A stretch of DNA of 64,000 nt, taken from the NCBI GenBank assembly GCA_002280555.1, contig NCEE01000010.1, forward strand, positions 186,001 through 250,000. The letters are read 5' to 3'. Below, in pieces: positions 33,463 to 43,373 of the stretch. Each line of letters begins with the position of its first letter. The first letter of the stretch is position 1. Position numbers and translations under genes: made by a program. This DNA is from Sphingomonas sp. 32-62-10 (lineage in GTDB: Bacteria; Pseudomonadota; Alphaproteobacteria; Sphingomonadales; Sphingomonadaceae). Under the pieces are notes generated by a model. It saw only the letters and a list, made by a program, of their open reading frames with translations, was not told where the DNA came from and ran no database searches.

Positions 33463-35840
33463 AGTTCACGCTTTCTTGGCTCAAGGAGCATCTCGATACC
33501 GATGCGAGCCTCGACGAGATCGTCCTGGCGCTTACCCGGGTCGGGTTGGAGGTTGAGGGTGTCGAGAACCCCGGTGCCAAACTTGCCGCATTTCGCGTGG
33601 CAAAGGTGCTGAGCGCCGACCGCCATCCACAGGCGGACAAGCTGCAGGTGCTGCAGGTCGATGCCGGTGATGGCCCGTTACAGGTCGTCTGCGGCGCCCC
33701 CAACGCGCGCGCCGGGCTGGTCGGCGTGTTCGGCTCCCCCGGCGCCGTGGTGCCGGCCAATGGCATGGTGCTGAAGGTCGCCGCGATTCGCGGGGTCGAA
33801 TCGAACGGCATGATGTGTTCGAGCCGCGAGCTCGAGCTGGGCGACGAGCATGACGGCATCATCGAGTTGCCTGACGATGCGCCGATCGGCACCGCCTATC
33901 CCGATTATGCGGGCCTCACCGATCCAGTGATCGATGTGTCTGTTACCCCCAACAAGCAGGATTGCATGGGTGTGCGCGGCATTGCGCGCGACCTGGCGGC
34001 GGCGGGGCTGGGGCGGTTGAAGCCGCTTGCGGAGGCCTATCGTGGCGCCATGCTGGACATCCCCGGTGAGGGGGCAGGGCCGGATGTGCGCACTGACGAC
34101 GCAGCGGGTTGCCCGGCCTTTTATGCACGAACGGTATCCGGCGTCACCAACGGCGCGTCCCCGCCCTGGATGCAGGCCCGGCTAAAGGCGATCGGGCAAA
34201 AGCCGATTTCAGTGCTGGTCGACATCACCAATTTCGTGATGTTCGATCTGGGGCGGCCGCTGCACGTCTATGATCAGGCCAAGCTGGTTGGCGGGCTGGT
34301 GGCGCGCAAAGCGGTTACCGGCGAGAGCGTCGTCGCGCTGAACGGCAAGACCTATGCGCTCGATGAGACGATGACCATCATCGCCGATGACGAGAAGGTG
34401 CACGATATCGGCGGCATCATGGGTGGCGAGGAAACAGGCGTTTCGGGCAGCACCACCGATGTGCTGATCGAATGCGCCTATTTCGATCCCGAAAGCATCG
34501 CCCGCACCGGCCAGAAGCTGCTGCTGACCAGCGATGCGCGTACCCGCTTCGAACGCGGCGTCGATCCGGCGTTTCTCGACGAAGGGTTGACGATCGCAAC
34601 CTGGCTGGTGACCGAGCATTGCGGCGGCACGCCAAGCGGCGTCACGCGGGCGGGCATGCCGCCGCTGGCCACGCGCAGCATTGCTTATGATCCGGCGCGC
34701 GCCGAAACCCTGGGCGGGCTCGCGATCGCGGCCGACCGGCAGCGCGAAATCCTGACGTCGCTTGGCTTCACCGTCAGCGCTGATTGGCACGTCACCCCGC
34801 CGAGCTGGCGCCGCGATGTCGATGGCAGTGCTGATCTCGTTGAGGAAGTGATCCGGATCGAGGGGATCGACAAGGTGCCCGCCACCCCGCTGCCACGTGC
34901 GCCCGGCGTTGCCGTGCCGACCGCGACGCCGGAACAGAAACTTGAACGCCGCGTCCGCCGTGCAGCCGCCGCGCGCGGGCTGAACGAGGCGGTGACGTGG
35001 AGCTTCCTGTCGCAGGCGCAAGCCGACAGCTTTGGCGGCGGTGCATGGACGCTCGCCAACCCGATCAGCGAAGAGCTGAAGGTAATGCGGCCATCGCTCT
35101 TGCCGGGGCTGCTTGCGGCGACCGAGCGCAACCTGAAGCGCGGCGCGACGAGCGTACGCTTGTTTGAGATTGGCCGCCGTTATCTGGCCAATGCCGAACG
35201 GCCAACGCTGGGCGTCGTGCTGGCGGGCAACAAGCGCGCGCGCAGCTGGCAGGGCGGCAAGGCGCAGGCGTTCGACGCATTCGATGCCAAAGCCGAAGCG
35301 CTCACCCTGCTTTCGGAGGCGGGTGCGCCGGTCGATAACCTGCAAGTAATGGGCGAGGCTGGTGACGCTTGGCACCCCGGCCAATCGGGCACGTTGCGGC
35401 TCGGGCCGAAAACGGTGCTCGCAGCCTTCGGAATGGTCCACCCGCTTACGCTGAAAGCGTTCGATCTCGACGGGGCGGTGGCAGCGGTTGAACTGTATCT
35501 GGACGCCATCCCGGCCAAGCGATCGACAGGCTTCATGCGCCCCGCTTTCACCCCGCCGGCGCTGCAGGCGGTGACGCGCGACTTCGCGTTTCTCGTGCCC
35601 GATACGCTCGCCGCGGATTCGCTGGTGCGGGCGGTCAAGGGTGCCGACAAGGCGGCAATCACATCGGCACGACTGTTCGACCTGTTCACCGGTGCGGGGG
35701 TCGATTCGGGGATGAAGAGCCTCGCGATCGAAATCACCCTGCAACCCGGCGACAAAAGCTTCACCGACGACGATCTGAAGGCAGTCGCCGACAAGGTCGT
35801 TGCCGCCGCAACCAAGCTGGGCGCAAGCTTGCGGGGGTGA
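33459..35840 (+). CDS. pheT: phenylalanine-tRNA ligase beta subunit
   Basis: A 793-residue subunit. It begins MKFTLSWLKEHLDTDASLDE, then the tRNA-binding (EMAP-like) domain with HPQADKLQVLQVD and VCGAPNAR, the B3/B4 editing domain, B5 (around SWRRDVDGSADLVEEVIRIEG) and the C-terminal ferredoxin-fold anticodon-binding domain (FTPPALQAVTRDFAFLV ... LQPGDKSFTDDDLKAV). Full length, no defects seen. Confidence 0.97.
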   Translation: MKFTLSWLKEHLDTDASLDEIVLALTRVGLEVEGVENPGAKLAAFRVAKVLSADRHPQADKLQVLQVDAGDGPLQVVCGAPNARAGLVGVFGSPGAVVPANGMVLKVAAIRGVESNGMMCSSRELELGDEHDGIIELPDDAPIGTAYPDYAGLTDPVIDVSVTPNKQDCMGVRGIARDLAAAGLGRLKPLAEAYRGAMLDIPGEGAGPDVRTDDAAGCPAFYARTVSGVTNGASPPWMQARLKAIGQKPISVLVDITNFVMFDLGRPLHVYDQAKLVGGLVARKAVTGESVVALNGKTYALDETMTIIADDEKVHDIGGIMGGEETGVSGSTTDVLIECAYFDPESIARTGQKLLLTSDARTRFERGVDPAFLDEGLTIATWLVTEHCGGTPSGVTRAGMPPLATRSIAYDPARAETLGGLAIAADRQREILTSLGFTVSADWHVTPPSWRRDVDGSADLVEEVIRIEGIDKVPATPLPRAPGVAVPTATPEQKLERRVRRAAAARGLNEAVTWSFLSQAQADSFGGGAWTLANPISEELKVMRPSLLPGLLAATERNLKRGATSVRLFEIGRRYLANAERPTLGVVLAGNKRARSWQGGKAQAFDAFDAKAEALTLLSEAGAPVDNLQVMGEAGDAWHPGQSGTLRLGPKTVLAAFGMVHPLTLKAFDLDGAVAAVELYLDAIPAKRSTGFMRPAFTPPALQAVTRDFAFLVPDTLAADSLVRAVKGADKAAITSARLFDLFTGAGVDSGMKSLAIEITLQPGDKSFTDDDLKAVADKVVAAATKLGASLRG

Positions 35841-35919
35841 TTGGCCGCAAGCGATGAGACGTTTGGCATGCACAGTATCGCTAATCGCCAGACCCGCCTC
35901 ACGGAACAGGAACCAAGCA

Positions 35920-37335
35920 ATGAACGATTCGCTGAAGGCCATGGCGGACGCAGCAACAGCGGCAATCGCCTATCGTGACGCCGTTGCCTGGGCCGCACAT
36001 ACCCCCGTCGCCGATTACGCCACGATCCGTGCGGCCTTCGCCGCCCCCACACCTGAGGAGGGCGGCGATGCGCAGGAGATCATTGCAGAGCTGATCGAGC
36101 GTGCGAGCCCAGGCATTCGCGCGCAGACGGGGCCGCGCTTCTTTGGCTGGGTGATCGGCAATAGTCACCCGACTGGCGTCGCCGCTGATTGGCTGGCCAG
36201 CGCCTGGGGACAGAATGCCGCGAACACGCTCGCAGCACCGGCGGCATCAGCGATCGAGGACATCGCGGCCGGATGGCTGCTCGATCTGCTTGGCCTGCCC
36301 GGTGATGCATCGGTCGGCTTCGTTACCGGCGCGACGGTCGCCAATTTCGTCTGTCTGGCGGCGGCGCGAAGCGCGGTGCTGGAAAAGGTCGGCTGGGATG
36401 TCGAGGCGGACGGCCTGTTCGGCGCGCCACCCATCACCGTACTGATCGGTGCGGACGCGCATGCGACCGTCTATTCGGGTCTCAAATATCTGGGGTTGGG
36501 CGCGAAACGCGTGCAGACCGTTGAAAGCGATTCGCTGGGTCGGATCTTGCCGGACGCCTTTCAACGCGCGCTCAATGACGCGACCGGGCCCGTGATCGCA
36601 ATCGCGCAGGCCGGGCAGATCAATACCGGCGCCTGTGATCCCTTTGCGGAGATCGCCCCGATGGCCCGTGCGGCCGGGGCATGGCTGCATGTCGACGGTG
36701 CCTTTGGGCTATGGGCACAAGCAGCCCCTGATCGCGCGCCGCTGACCGCTGGGGTCGAGCTGGCAGACAGTTGGGCGACTGACGGGCACAAATGGCTCCA
36801 GACCCCCTATGATAGCGGCTTTGCGATTGTGCGGGACTCGGCGGCGCATGCCCGCGCGATGGCGATTTCGGCGAGCTATCTGCCGCCCGCCGAAGGCGCT
36901 GAGCGCGATCCGTCAACCTTTGTCCCCGAATTGTCGCGACGGGCGCGCGGGTTCGCGACCTGGGCGATGATCCGGCAGCTGGGCCGCGCAGGCATTGCCG
37001 ACATGGTCGAACATCATTGTCGAATTGCGGCGCACATGGCCCAGCGGCTCGATGCCGAAACCGGGATCACCCTGGTCGCGCCCGTTTCGCTCAATCAGTT
37101 CATGGTGCGCTTTGGTGACGGCGCCGATGCCGATCGACTGACCCTCGCGACGATCAAACGCGTGCAGGATGATGCAATTGCCTTTCTGGGCGGTGCGCAG
37201 TGGCGAGGTGACTGGGTGATGCGCTGTTCGGTCAGTTCGGTCGCGACGACGATGGCGGCGGCCGATACAAGCGTCGATGCCATCATCGCTGCGTGGCGAA
37301 GGGTAGAGCAGGAGATGACATGCCCGGTGACATGA
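35920..37335 (+). CDS. group II PLP-dependent decarboxylase
   Basis: A 471-residue enzyme of the aromatic-L-amino-acid/glutamate decarboxylase superfamily. Motifs: GPRFFGWVIGNSHPTGVAADWL, GFVTGATVANFVCL, DAHATVYSGLKYLGLG, WLHVDGAFGLWA and SWATDGHKWLQTPYDSG with the PLP lysine. Substrate cannot be predicted. The aldose epimerase gene overlaps its 3' end, so the two are probably one unit. Confidence 0.88.
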   Translation: MNDSLKAMADAATAAIAYRDAVAWAAHTPVADYATIRAAFAAPTPEEGGDAQEIIAELIERASPGIRAQTGPRFFGWVIGNSHPTGVAADWLASAWGQNAANTLAAPAASAIEDIAAGWLLDLLGLPGDASVGFVTGATVANFVCLAAARSAVLEKVGWDVEADGLFGAPPITVLIGADAHATVYSGLKYLGLGAKRVQTVESDSLGRILPDAFQRALNDATGPVIAIAQAGQINTGACDPFAEIAPMARAAGAWLHVDGAFGLWAQAAPDRAPLTAGVELADSWATDGHKWLQTPYDSGFAIVRDSAAHARAMAISASYLPPAEGAERDPSTFVPELSRRARGFATWAMIRQLGRAGIADMVEHHCRIAAHMAQRLDAETGITLVAPVSLNQFMVRFGDGADADRLTLATIKRVQDDAIAFLGGAQWRGDWVMRCSVSSVATTMAAADTSVDAIIAAWRRVEQEMTCPVT

Positions 37336-38192
37336 TCGAGATCGGCTCATCAGCGCTCAGCGCATCGATCAACCCGTTCGGGGCAGAACTCTCGTCACTG
37401 CGCGATTCGCAAGGGCGAGAGCTGATGACCGATGCCGATCCGGCGTACTGGACTGGGCGCGCGCCGATCCTGTTCCCCATCGTCGGGCGGCTGAATGACG
37501 ATGTGCTGTGGCTCGATGGCACATCCTACCGCATGGAAAAACACGGCTTTGCGCGGCGATCGATGTTCGATGCGGTCGATGTGACGGCAAGCTCGGCGCG
37601 ATTCCGGATGACCGATTCGGTCGAAACACGGACGCAATATCCCTTCGCTTTCCTGCTGGAGATTGGCTTTGCGATCGAGGGCGCGACGCTGACGATGACG
37701 GCAAAAATCGGCAATGATGGTGACGTGCCCATGCCATTCAGCTTTGGGTGGCACCCGGCTTTTGCCTGGCCACAGCCCGGTGGTGCGCGCGACGATCATT
37801 ATATCGCGTTCGAGCAAGACGAACCCGGGCCGCTTCGTGGCCTGAACACGGACGGCCTGATCGCCGAGGATCGCGCAAGCCCGGTGATGGGCAATCGCCT
37901 GCCGCTGGCCGATGCGCTGTTCGAGCGTGATGCGCTGATCTGGAACCCGATTAACTCGCAGCGGCTGACCTATGGCAGCGATTCCGGCCCGCGGCTCCAC
38001 ATCGCTTTTCCCGATACGCCGCGGCTGGGCATCTGGACCAAACCCGGCGCGCGCTATGTTTGCATCGAGCCCTGGCACGGCATTGCCGATCCGGTTGGCT
38101 ATCAGGGCGAATTCCGCGACAAACCCGGCATCATGTCCATCGCACCGGGCGCGCAGCACAGCGCCATCATGCGGGTGACCGTGGCCGAATAG
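37320..38192 (+). CDS. aldose 1-epimerase-family protein
   Basis: A 290-residue galactose-mutarotase-like protein of the YeaD/LacX type: LSASINPFGAELSSLRDSQGRELM (in part), WTGRAPILFPIVGRL, MEKHGFARRSMF, PMPFSFGWHPAF and CIEPWHGIADP. AGGAG at 37310-37314 supports the ATG at 37320; another ATG at 37332 would make a classic ATGA overlap with the decarboxylase stop but is far from that site. Probable role is anomer interconversion of a hexose or hexose-phosphate. Confidence 0.85.
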   Translation: MPGDMIEIGSSALSASINPFGAELSSLRDSQGRELMTDADPAYWTGRAPILFPIVGRLNDDVLWLDGTSYRMEKHGFARRSMFDAVDVTASSARFRMTDSVETRTQYPFAFLLEIGFAIEGATLTMTAKIGNDGDVPMPFSFGWHPAFAWPQPGGARDDHYIAFEQDEPGPLRGLNTDGLIAEDRASPVMGNRLPLADALFERDALIWNPINSQRLTYGSDSGPRLHIAFPDTPRLGIWTKPGARYVCIEPWHGIADPVGYQGEFRDKPGIMSIAPGAQHSAIMRVTVAE

Positions 38193-38281
38193 GCGCACTT
38201 CAGCGATCGCGCCGATATGGTTAACGCAAATGCTTGCCATCGTCTCCAAGGTCGATAGGTTCCGCGCGAAGGGACCCGCAG

Positions 38282-39100
38282 ATGGCCGATAGCGAATCGG
38301 GAAATGCCTGCGCGGCCTTTACCGAATCCGAACTTCAGGAAATGCTGGCAATCGCCCGAATCCATGAGGATGCGGGCGGCTGGCTGCTGACGCTGGCCGC
38401 CAATGCGGGTGAAGGCGCTGATAAGCTGATTGATTGGTTGCCCGATAATTTTGAAGACAAATTACAGGGCGTCGTCGATCTTGCGCTAAGGCAGTCCTAT
38501 GCGATTGCCGCCAACACCCATGGCCGCAAAAAGCGGCGCGGCGGCCGATCAATCCCCAATCGTGAACGGTTTCACCGGATCGCGACGGGTGTCGCGGGTG
38601 CGATAGGGGGTGCAGGCGGCATCGCCACGACGCTCGCCGATCTCGCGATCACCACCACCCTCATCCTGCGTTCGATCCAGCAGATCGCGGCAAGCTATGG
38701 CGAAGATCTTGACGATCCCGATGTCCGCACCCAGTGCATCGCTGTGTTCGGCACGGGTGGGCCCCTGGTCGATGACGACAGCCTCGATACCGGGCTATGG
38801 GCGGGGCGAATCGCACTGAGCCACCAAACGGTATCGGCCACGATCCGCACCATCGTGCCGCAGTTCGGCAAATCGGCGAGCGAGGGCATCCTGACGCGCG
38901 CGGCACCGCTTGTGGGTGCAGTGGCGGGCGCGTCGATCAACAGCTCGTTCACGCGCTATTACCAGCAGATGGCGCATGTGAACTTCCGCCTGCGTCGGCT
39001 GTCACGGCGGCACCCGCCCGGCACCGTGCTCGCCTGTTTCGCCCGCGTCGTGGCGATGGAGCAGGACCAGCGCAAATCGAAGGACCGCAAGAAGCGGTAG
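38282..39100 (+). CDS. EcsC-family protein
   Basis: A 272-residue protein with the EcsC domain over about residues 55-245: LRQSYAIAANTHG, GVAGAIGGAGGIATTLADLAITTTLILRSIQQIA (Gly/Ala-rich amphipathic helix, in part), SYGEDLDDPDVRTQCIAVF and KSASEGILTRAAPLVGAVAGASINSSF. The tail is basic and charged (QDQRKSKDRKKR). EcsC was first noted beside the B. subtilis Ecs transporter, but no transporter is adjacent here. Function unknown. Confidence 0.85.
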   Translation: MADSESGNACAAFTESELQEMLAIARIHEDAGGWLLTLAANAGEGADKLIDWLPDNFEDKLQGVVDLALRQSYAIAANTHGRKKRRGGRSIPNRERFHRIATGVAGAIGGAGGIATTLADLAITTTLILRSIQQIAASYGEDLDDPDVRTQCIAVFGTGGPLVDDDSLDTGLWAGRIALSHQTVSATIRTIVPQFGKSASEGILTRAAPLVGAVAGASINSSFTRYYQQMAHVNFRLRRLSRRHPPGTVLACFARVVAMEQDQRKSKDRKKR

Positions 39101-39114
39101 TGCTTCAACCCAAT

Positions 39115-39208
39115 CGTCATTCCCGCGAAGGCGGGAACCTATGGATTGCGCCGCGCTCAACAATACACGTCCCGCCAACCATGGGTCCCCGCCTGCGCGG
39201 GGATGACC
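39115..39208. repeat. REP-like inverted pair of a second type
   Basis: CGTCATTCCCGCGAAGGCGG (39115) and, inverted, CCCCGCCTGCGCGGGGATGA (39187) are copies of the common alphaproteobacterial GTCAT-CCCGC element, about 45 bases apart, each with its own small hairpin. They lie between ecsC and prfC and differ from the GAGCGAAGTCGA element elsewhere in the window. Confidence 0.85.
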
Positions 39209-39273
39209 GATGAGGATGGATGCACGTCACCCGACTCTCGACTTGAACGCCCGGCCCGCGTAGTCCGCCCGCG

Positions 39274-40845
39274 ATGACCCAGCTTAACGACCGCCGCACC
39301 TTTGCGATCATTTCCCACCCTGACGCCGGCAAGACCACGCTGACCGAAAAGCTGCTCTATTTCGGCGGCGCGATCCATCTGGCGGGCGAGGTAAAAGCGC
39401 GCGGGCAAAATCGCCGGGCGCGGTCGGACTGGATGAAGATCGAGCAGCAGCGCGGCATCTCGGTCACGTCATCGGTGATGACGTTCGAGAAGGACGGCAT
39501 CACCTTTAACCTGCTCGATACGCCGGGGCATGAGGATTTCAGCGAGGATACCTATCGCACGCTGACCGCGGTCGATTCTGCCGTGATGGTGATCGACGCG
39601 GCGCGCGGTATCGAGGCGCAGACGCGTAAATTGTTCGAAGTGTGCCGGTTGCGATCGGTGCCGATCATCACCTTCGTCAACAAGGTCGATCGCGAGGGCC
39701 GCGATGCGTTCGACCTGCTCGACGAGATTGCCGATATGCTCGCGCTCGACGTGACGCCGATGAGCTGGCCGGTCGGCATGGGCGGTGAGTTTGAGGGCAT
39801 TTACGATCTTTACGCCAATCGGCTGATGCAGCCTGAGGGCGGCAGCCGCGAGTTCCTGGGTAAGGCCGCGCAGTTTACCGGGCTCGATGATCCTGCGCTG
39901 GCCGCCACGCTCTCCCCCACCGGGCTGACCAAGTTGCGTGACGATGCCGAGCTGGCGCTGGGCGGGTACGGCGCGTTTGATGCCGAGGCTTACCGCGCGG
40001 GCGACCAGACGCCCGTTTATTTCGGATCGGCGCTGAAGGATTTCGGGGTCGGCGAACTGATCGACGCGCTCGCTCGCCACGCGCCCGGCCCACGCCCGCA
40101 ACCGGCAGAGCCTTCGCCGGTCTCGCCCGATCGGGCCGATGTAACGGGCTTCGTGTTCAAGGTGCAGGCCAATATGGACCCGCAGCACCGCGACCGGATC
40201 GCGTTCATGCGGCTGTGTTCAGGCGTGTTCAAACGCGGGATGAAACTGACGCCGACCGGGCACGGCAAGCCGATCGCGATTCATTCGCCGATCCTTTTCT
40301 TCGCGCAGAACCGCGAACTGGCGGATGAGGCGTTTCCCGGCGACATCATCGGCATCCCCAACCATGGCACCTTGCGGGTGGGAGATACGCTTTCCGAGCG
40401 TGCCGATGTACGCTTTACGGGCCTACCCAATTTCGCGCCCGAAATCCTGCGCCGGGTGGCTCTCAAAGACCCGACCAAGACCAAGCAGCTGCGCAAGGCA
40501 CTCGACGACATGGCCGAGGAAGGGGTGACGCAGGTTTTCTATCCCGACATCGGCAGTAATTGGATCATCGGTGTGGTCGGGCAATTGCAGCTCGAGGTGC
40601 TGCTAAGCCGGCTCGAGGCCGAGTATAAGGTTGATGCCGGGCTCGAGATGGCACCATTCGAAACGGCGCGTTGGATTTCCGCCGACGACCCTGCCGACCT
40701 GAAGGCGTTCATCGACCTCAATCGCGGCGCGATGGCCAAGGACCGCGACGGCAACCCCGTCTTCATGGCCAAGAGCAACTGGGAAGTCGGCTATATCGTC
40801 GATCGCTACCCAAAGGTGAAATTCGCGGCGACGCGGGAGCGATAA
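39274..40845 (+). CDS. prfC: peptide chain release factor 3
   Basis: A 523-residue translational GTPase that recycles RF1/RF2. G-motifs: HPDAGKTTLTEKLLYFGG (G1), RGISVTSSVM (G2), LLDTPGHEDFSEDTYRTL (G3) and FVNKVDREGRD (G4). The domain II-III junction and C-terminal ETARWISADDP segment match RF3, not EF-G or LepA. Complete. Followed by a strong bidirectional hairpin. Confidence 0.96.
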   Translation: MTQLNDRRTFAIISHPDAGKTTLTEKLLYFGGAIHLAGEVKARGQNRRARSDWMKIEQQRGISVTSSVMTFEKDGITFNLLDTPGHEDFSEDTYRTLTAVDSAVMVIDAARGIEAQTRKLFEVCRLRSVPIITFVNKVDREGRDAFDLLDEIADMLALDVTPMSWPVGMGGEFEGIYDLYANRLMQPEGGSREFLGKAAQFTGLDDPALAATLSPTGLTKLRDDAELALGGYGAFDAEAYRAGDQTPVYFGSALKDFGVGELIDALARHAPGPRPQPAEPSPVSPDRADVTGFVFKVQANMDPQHRDRIAFMRLCSGVFKRGMKLTPTGHGKPIAIHSPILFFAQNRELADEAFPGDIIGIPNHGTLRVGDTLSERADVRFTGLPNFAPEILRRVALKDPTKTKQLRKALDDMAEEGVTQVFYPDIGSNWIIGVVGQLQLEVLLSRLEAEYKVDAGLEMAPFETARWISADDPADLKAFIDLNRGAMAKDRDGNPVFMAKSNWEVGYIVDRYPKVKFAATRER

Positions 40846-40856
40846 CTGGTGGAAAC

Positions 40857-40886
40857 TGGACGGCCCCGCCGAAGCCGGGCCGTCCA
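40857..40886. terminator. bidirectional terminator hairpin between prfC and a TonB receptor
   Basis: A perfect 10-bp stem TGGACGGCCC (40857-40866) / GGGCCGTCCA (40877-40886) with a 10-base loop, placed between two convergent genes (stops at 40845 and 40900). Minus-strand exit has a short T-rich run (GTTTCC); the plus-strand exit is C-rich, so termination there may be weaker. Confidence 0.7.
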
Positions 40887-40899
40887 CCCCCCTAACCGA

Positions 40900-43257
40900 T
40901 CAGAACTTGACCTGGGCGGTCACGTTCACCTGGCGCGGATTGCCGTAATAGGCGGTCAGGATGCCCTCTGCGCCCAGCGTCGAGATGAAGTTCCCGGTCA
41001 CTGGGTTACGATTGAACGCCCCGGTATCCGGATTCTGGCTGAGGAAGTTATAGCCAGCAACGATGTAGCGCTTGTCGAACAGGTTGCGGCCATGCACCCC
41101 GATCGAGAACGTCTTGTTGACCGTCCACACCGCATTGGCATCGAACAGCGCGAAGCCGGGCTGGTCGAGCATCGCTGTAGGCACTTCGAACTGCTGCGAA
41201 TCGCCGCGATAGGAAACCGCGGCGCTCATGTTCAGCGCCCCGTCGTTGATCGGCACATTGTAGCTGATCGATCCGCTGGCAGTCCAATCGGGCGTGTTCT
41301 GAACCGCACGACGATCCGCCACCTGCAGCCCGCGTGAATCGATGTACGACTTGTACTGCGCATCGAGGTAACCGGCGGTCCAGGCGAACGTCAGCCGCCC
41401 GCCGCTAACGCCGAGGTTGCGCGCCAGCACTGCGCTGCCCTCAAGCTCGATACCGCGGATCTGGGCCTTGCCGGCGTTGGTGGTGATGCCCGCAAAAGTC
41501 TGAATACCGTTGACAACGACGCCGACCGATCCCGGAATCTGCACATTCTGGTAGTCCGAATGGAAAGCCGAAAGCGCGATATTCAACCGACGATCGAACA
41601 GCGATGCCTTGTAGCCGATTTCATAGGTGCGCACATCTTCGGGATCGAACGACAGGAAGTTGAAGATGTCGGCTTGATCGCCCTGCGCGCCATTCTGGCC
41701 ATTGCCGTTCAGATCGGGCGCTGCCGTGCCCACCCCGCGCGGATCAAAGCCGCCGCCCTTAAAGCCCTCTGCATAGCTTGCATATAGCGTGTTGTTGTCA
41801 TTGGGCTTGAAGCTGACCGACACTTTGGGCGTGAACTGCTTGAAGCTCAGCCGACCACGGAAATCGGTTTGCCGAACAATGGGGTTGGTCGTGCCCCCGA
41901 AAAAGGGCGACGCGCCGAGATAGACGTTGCGCTGAATCTGCGACCGGCGATTGTCCCAGGTATAGCGACCGCCGGCCGAAATGCTGAACATCTCGTTGAA
42001 ATCATAGGTGAAATCGCCGAAGATCGCGGCGGTATCAGTGCGAACATTACCAAAGGTAAGGGCGGTGACGGTGCCGGGCAGCCGCACGTCAAAAGTCGTG
42101 CGCGATCCGGCATCAAGATAATAAGCGCCGACCAGCCCGTTAAAGCCGCCGCTTTCAACCAGGAACTGAATTTCCTGACTGAATTGGTAGTTGTTATAAA
42201 ACGCCGGCACATCGACATCGACCGCAGGCAGCGCATCGAAATCGATCGGGGTGCCGCTATCGTCCTGGCGATAGGCGGTGATGCTGCGGAACGTGAGCCA
42301 ATCGGCCGGGCGCACCTCACCAAAGCCGCTAATTCCCCAGGCCACAACGTCCTGCGCCGGGCTGTTCAGCCCGCCGCGCGTGTCGAACACATTGGGCAGG
42401 ACCGGGATCTGCGACACAAGGCCGGGAATCAGCCGGTGCCCGCCGCGCGCATTGGTGCGATCATGCGTGTAATCGCCCGTAACGCGGAAAAACGCATCGG
42501 CGCTCGGTTCGATCTCGAGCGTGCCCCGGCCCGCCCAGATATCCTTGTTGTAGTTTTCCTCACCCGTGGTGAAATTGGTGCCGAAGCCGTCGCGGCTGAG
42601 CCGCGCAAGCGCGCCGCCGACCTTCACCTTGCCGTCGAGAAAAGGCACGCTGCCGCTGAGGACGCCATCGGCCTGATTATAGCTGCCATAAACGCCACGA
42701 AGCGTCGCCGTAGGATCGTCCGACAGGCGCTTCGTTACATATTTGATCGCGCCGCCAATCGTGTTGCGACCATAGAGCGTGCCCTGCGGCCCGCGCAGTA
42801 CTTCGATCCGCTCGACTTCGTAGATGTCGAGAACCGCCGCCTGCGGGCGGTTGAGATAAACATCGTCGAGATAAATGCCGACGCCCGCTTCGAACCCGCC
42901 GACCGGGTCCTGCTGGCCGACACCGCGGATGAAGGCGGTCAGCGTCGAGCTCGTACCGCGGGATACCTCGAGCGTGACGTTGGGGGTGTAATTGCCGATA
43001 TCGGTAATGTCGGCCGCGCCCGACTGATCGAGCTGAGCGCCCGAAAAACTGGTGATCGCGATCGGCACGTTGATCGCGCTTTCTTCGCGCCGACGGGCAG
43101 TGACCAGGATGTCGCCTTCTTCCTCGACTGGGCGATCGGCCTGCGTGGTCGCGGGCGCAGGATCAGCGGTCTGGGCAAAAGCAGGAGCGGCGATCAGCGC
43201 CGTCGCGGCAACGCTCAACTGAAGCAAGGCACGGGCGGCTGAAAATCGTGGTGACAT
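40900..43257 (-). CDS. TonB-dependent outer-membrane receptor
   Basis: A 785-residue receptor with a signal peptide (ALLQLSVAATALIAAPAFAQ), a TonB-box region (EEGDILVTARRREES), and plug motifs NVPIAITSFSGAQLDQSG, FIRGVGQQDPVGGFEAGVGIYLDDVYLNRPQ (in part) and EVLRGPQGTLYGRNTIGGAI. The C-terminal strand is VNVTAQVKF. This plug style (RGVGQ ... VDDVYLNR) is shared by the large sphingomonad receptor expansion for iron complexes and organic substrates. GGGGAGAA lies upstream of ATG 43257. A divergent TetR gene lies 116 bases away and likely controls it. Confidence 0.93.
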   Translation of the reverse strand: MSPRFSAARALLQLSVAATALIAAPAFAQTADPAPATTQADRPVEEEGDILVTARRREESAINVPIAITSFSGAQLDQSGAADITDIGNYTPNVTLEVSRGTSSTLTAFIRGVGQQDPVGGFEAGVGIYLDDVYLNRPQAAVLDIYEVERIEVLRGPQGTLYGRNTIGGAIKYVTKRLSDDPTATLRGVYGSYNQADGVLSGSVPFLDGKVKVGGALARLSRDGFGTNFTTGEENYNKDIWAGRGTLEIEPSADAFFRVTGDYTHDRTNARGGHRLIPGLVSQIPVLPNVFDTRGGLNSPAQDVVAWGISGFGEVRPADWLTFRSITAYRQDDSGTPIDFDALPAVDVDVPAFYNNYQFSQEIQFLVESGGFNGLVGAYYLDAGSRTTFDVRLPGTVTALTFGNVRTDTAAIFGDFTYDFNEMFSISAGGRYTWDNRRSQIQRNVYLGASPFFGGTTNPIVRQTDFRGRLSFKQFTPKVSVSFKPNDNNTLYASYAEGFKGGGFDPRGVGTAAPDLNGNGQNGAQGDQADIFNFLSFDPEDVRTYEIGYKASLFDRRLNIALSAFHSDYQNVQIPGSVGVVVNGIQTFAGITTNAGKAQIRGIELEGSAVLARNLGVSGGRLTFAWTAGYLDAQYKSYIDSRGLQVADRRAVQNTPDWTASGSISYNVPINDGALNMSAAVSYRGDSQQFEVPTAMLDQPGFALFDANAVWTVNKTFSIGVHGRNLFDKRYIVAGYNFLSQNPDTGAFNRNPVTGNFISTLGAEGILTAYYGNPRQVNVTAQVKF

Positions 43258-43373
43258 GATGTGTTCTCCCCTCCAAAATTGGCGCGCCCCTCTTGCGGGT
43301 TGAACGCCGTTGAAGGACGTTATACTGAAACCTGAACCAGGATTCAACTTGGGACGTGAGGGGAATCGAAATA

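Noticed and set aside
34209..35942. A 577-codon frame antisense to pheT
   Set aside because: Mirrors the certain pheT gene; composition is typical of GC-driven antisense frames.
41869..43242. A 457-codon frame antisense to the TonB receptor
   Set aside because: Repeats of Ile-Asp and Arg-His reflect antisense of barrel sequence; no domain.
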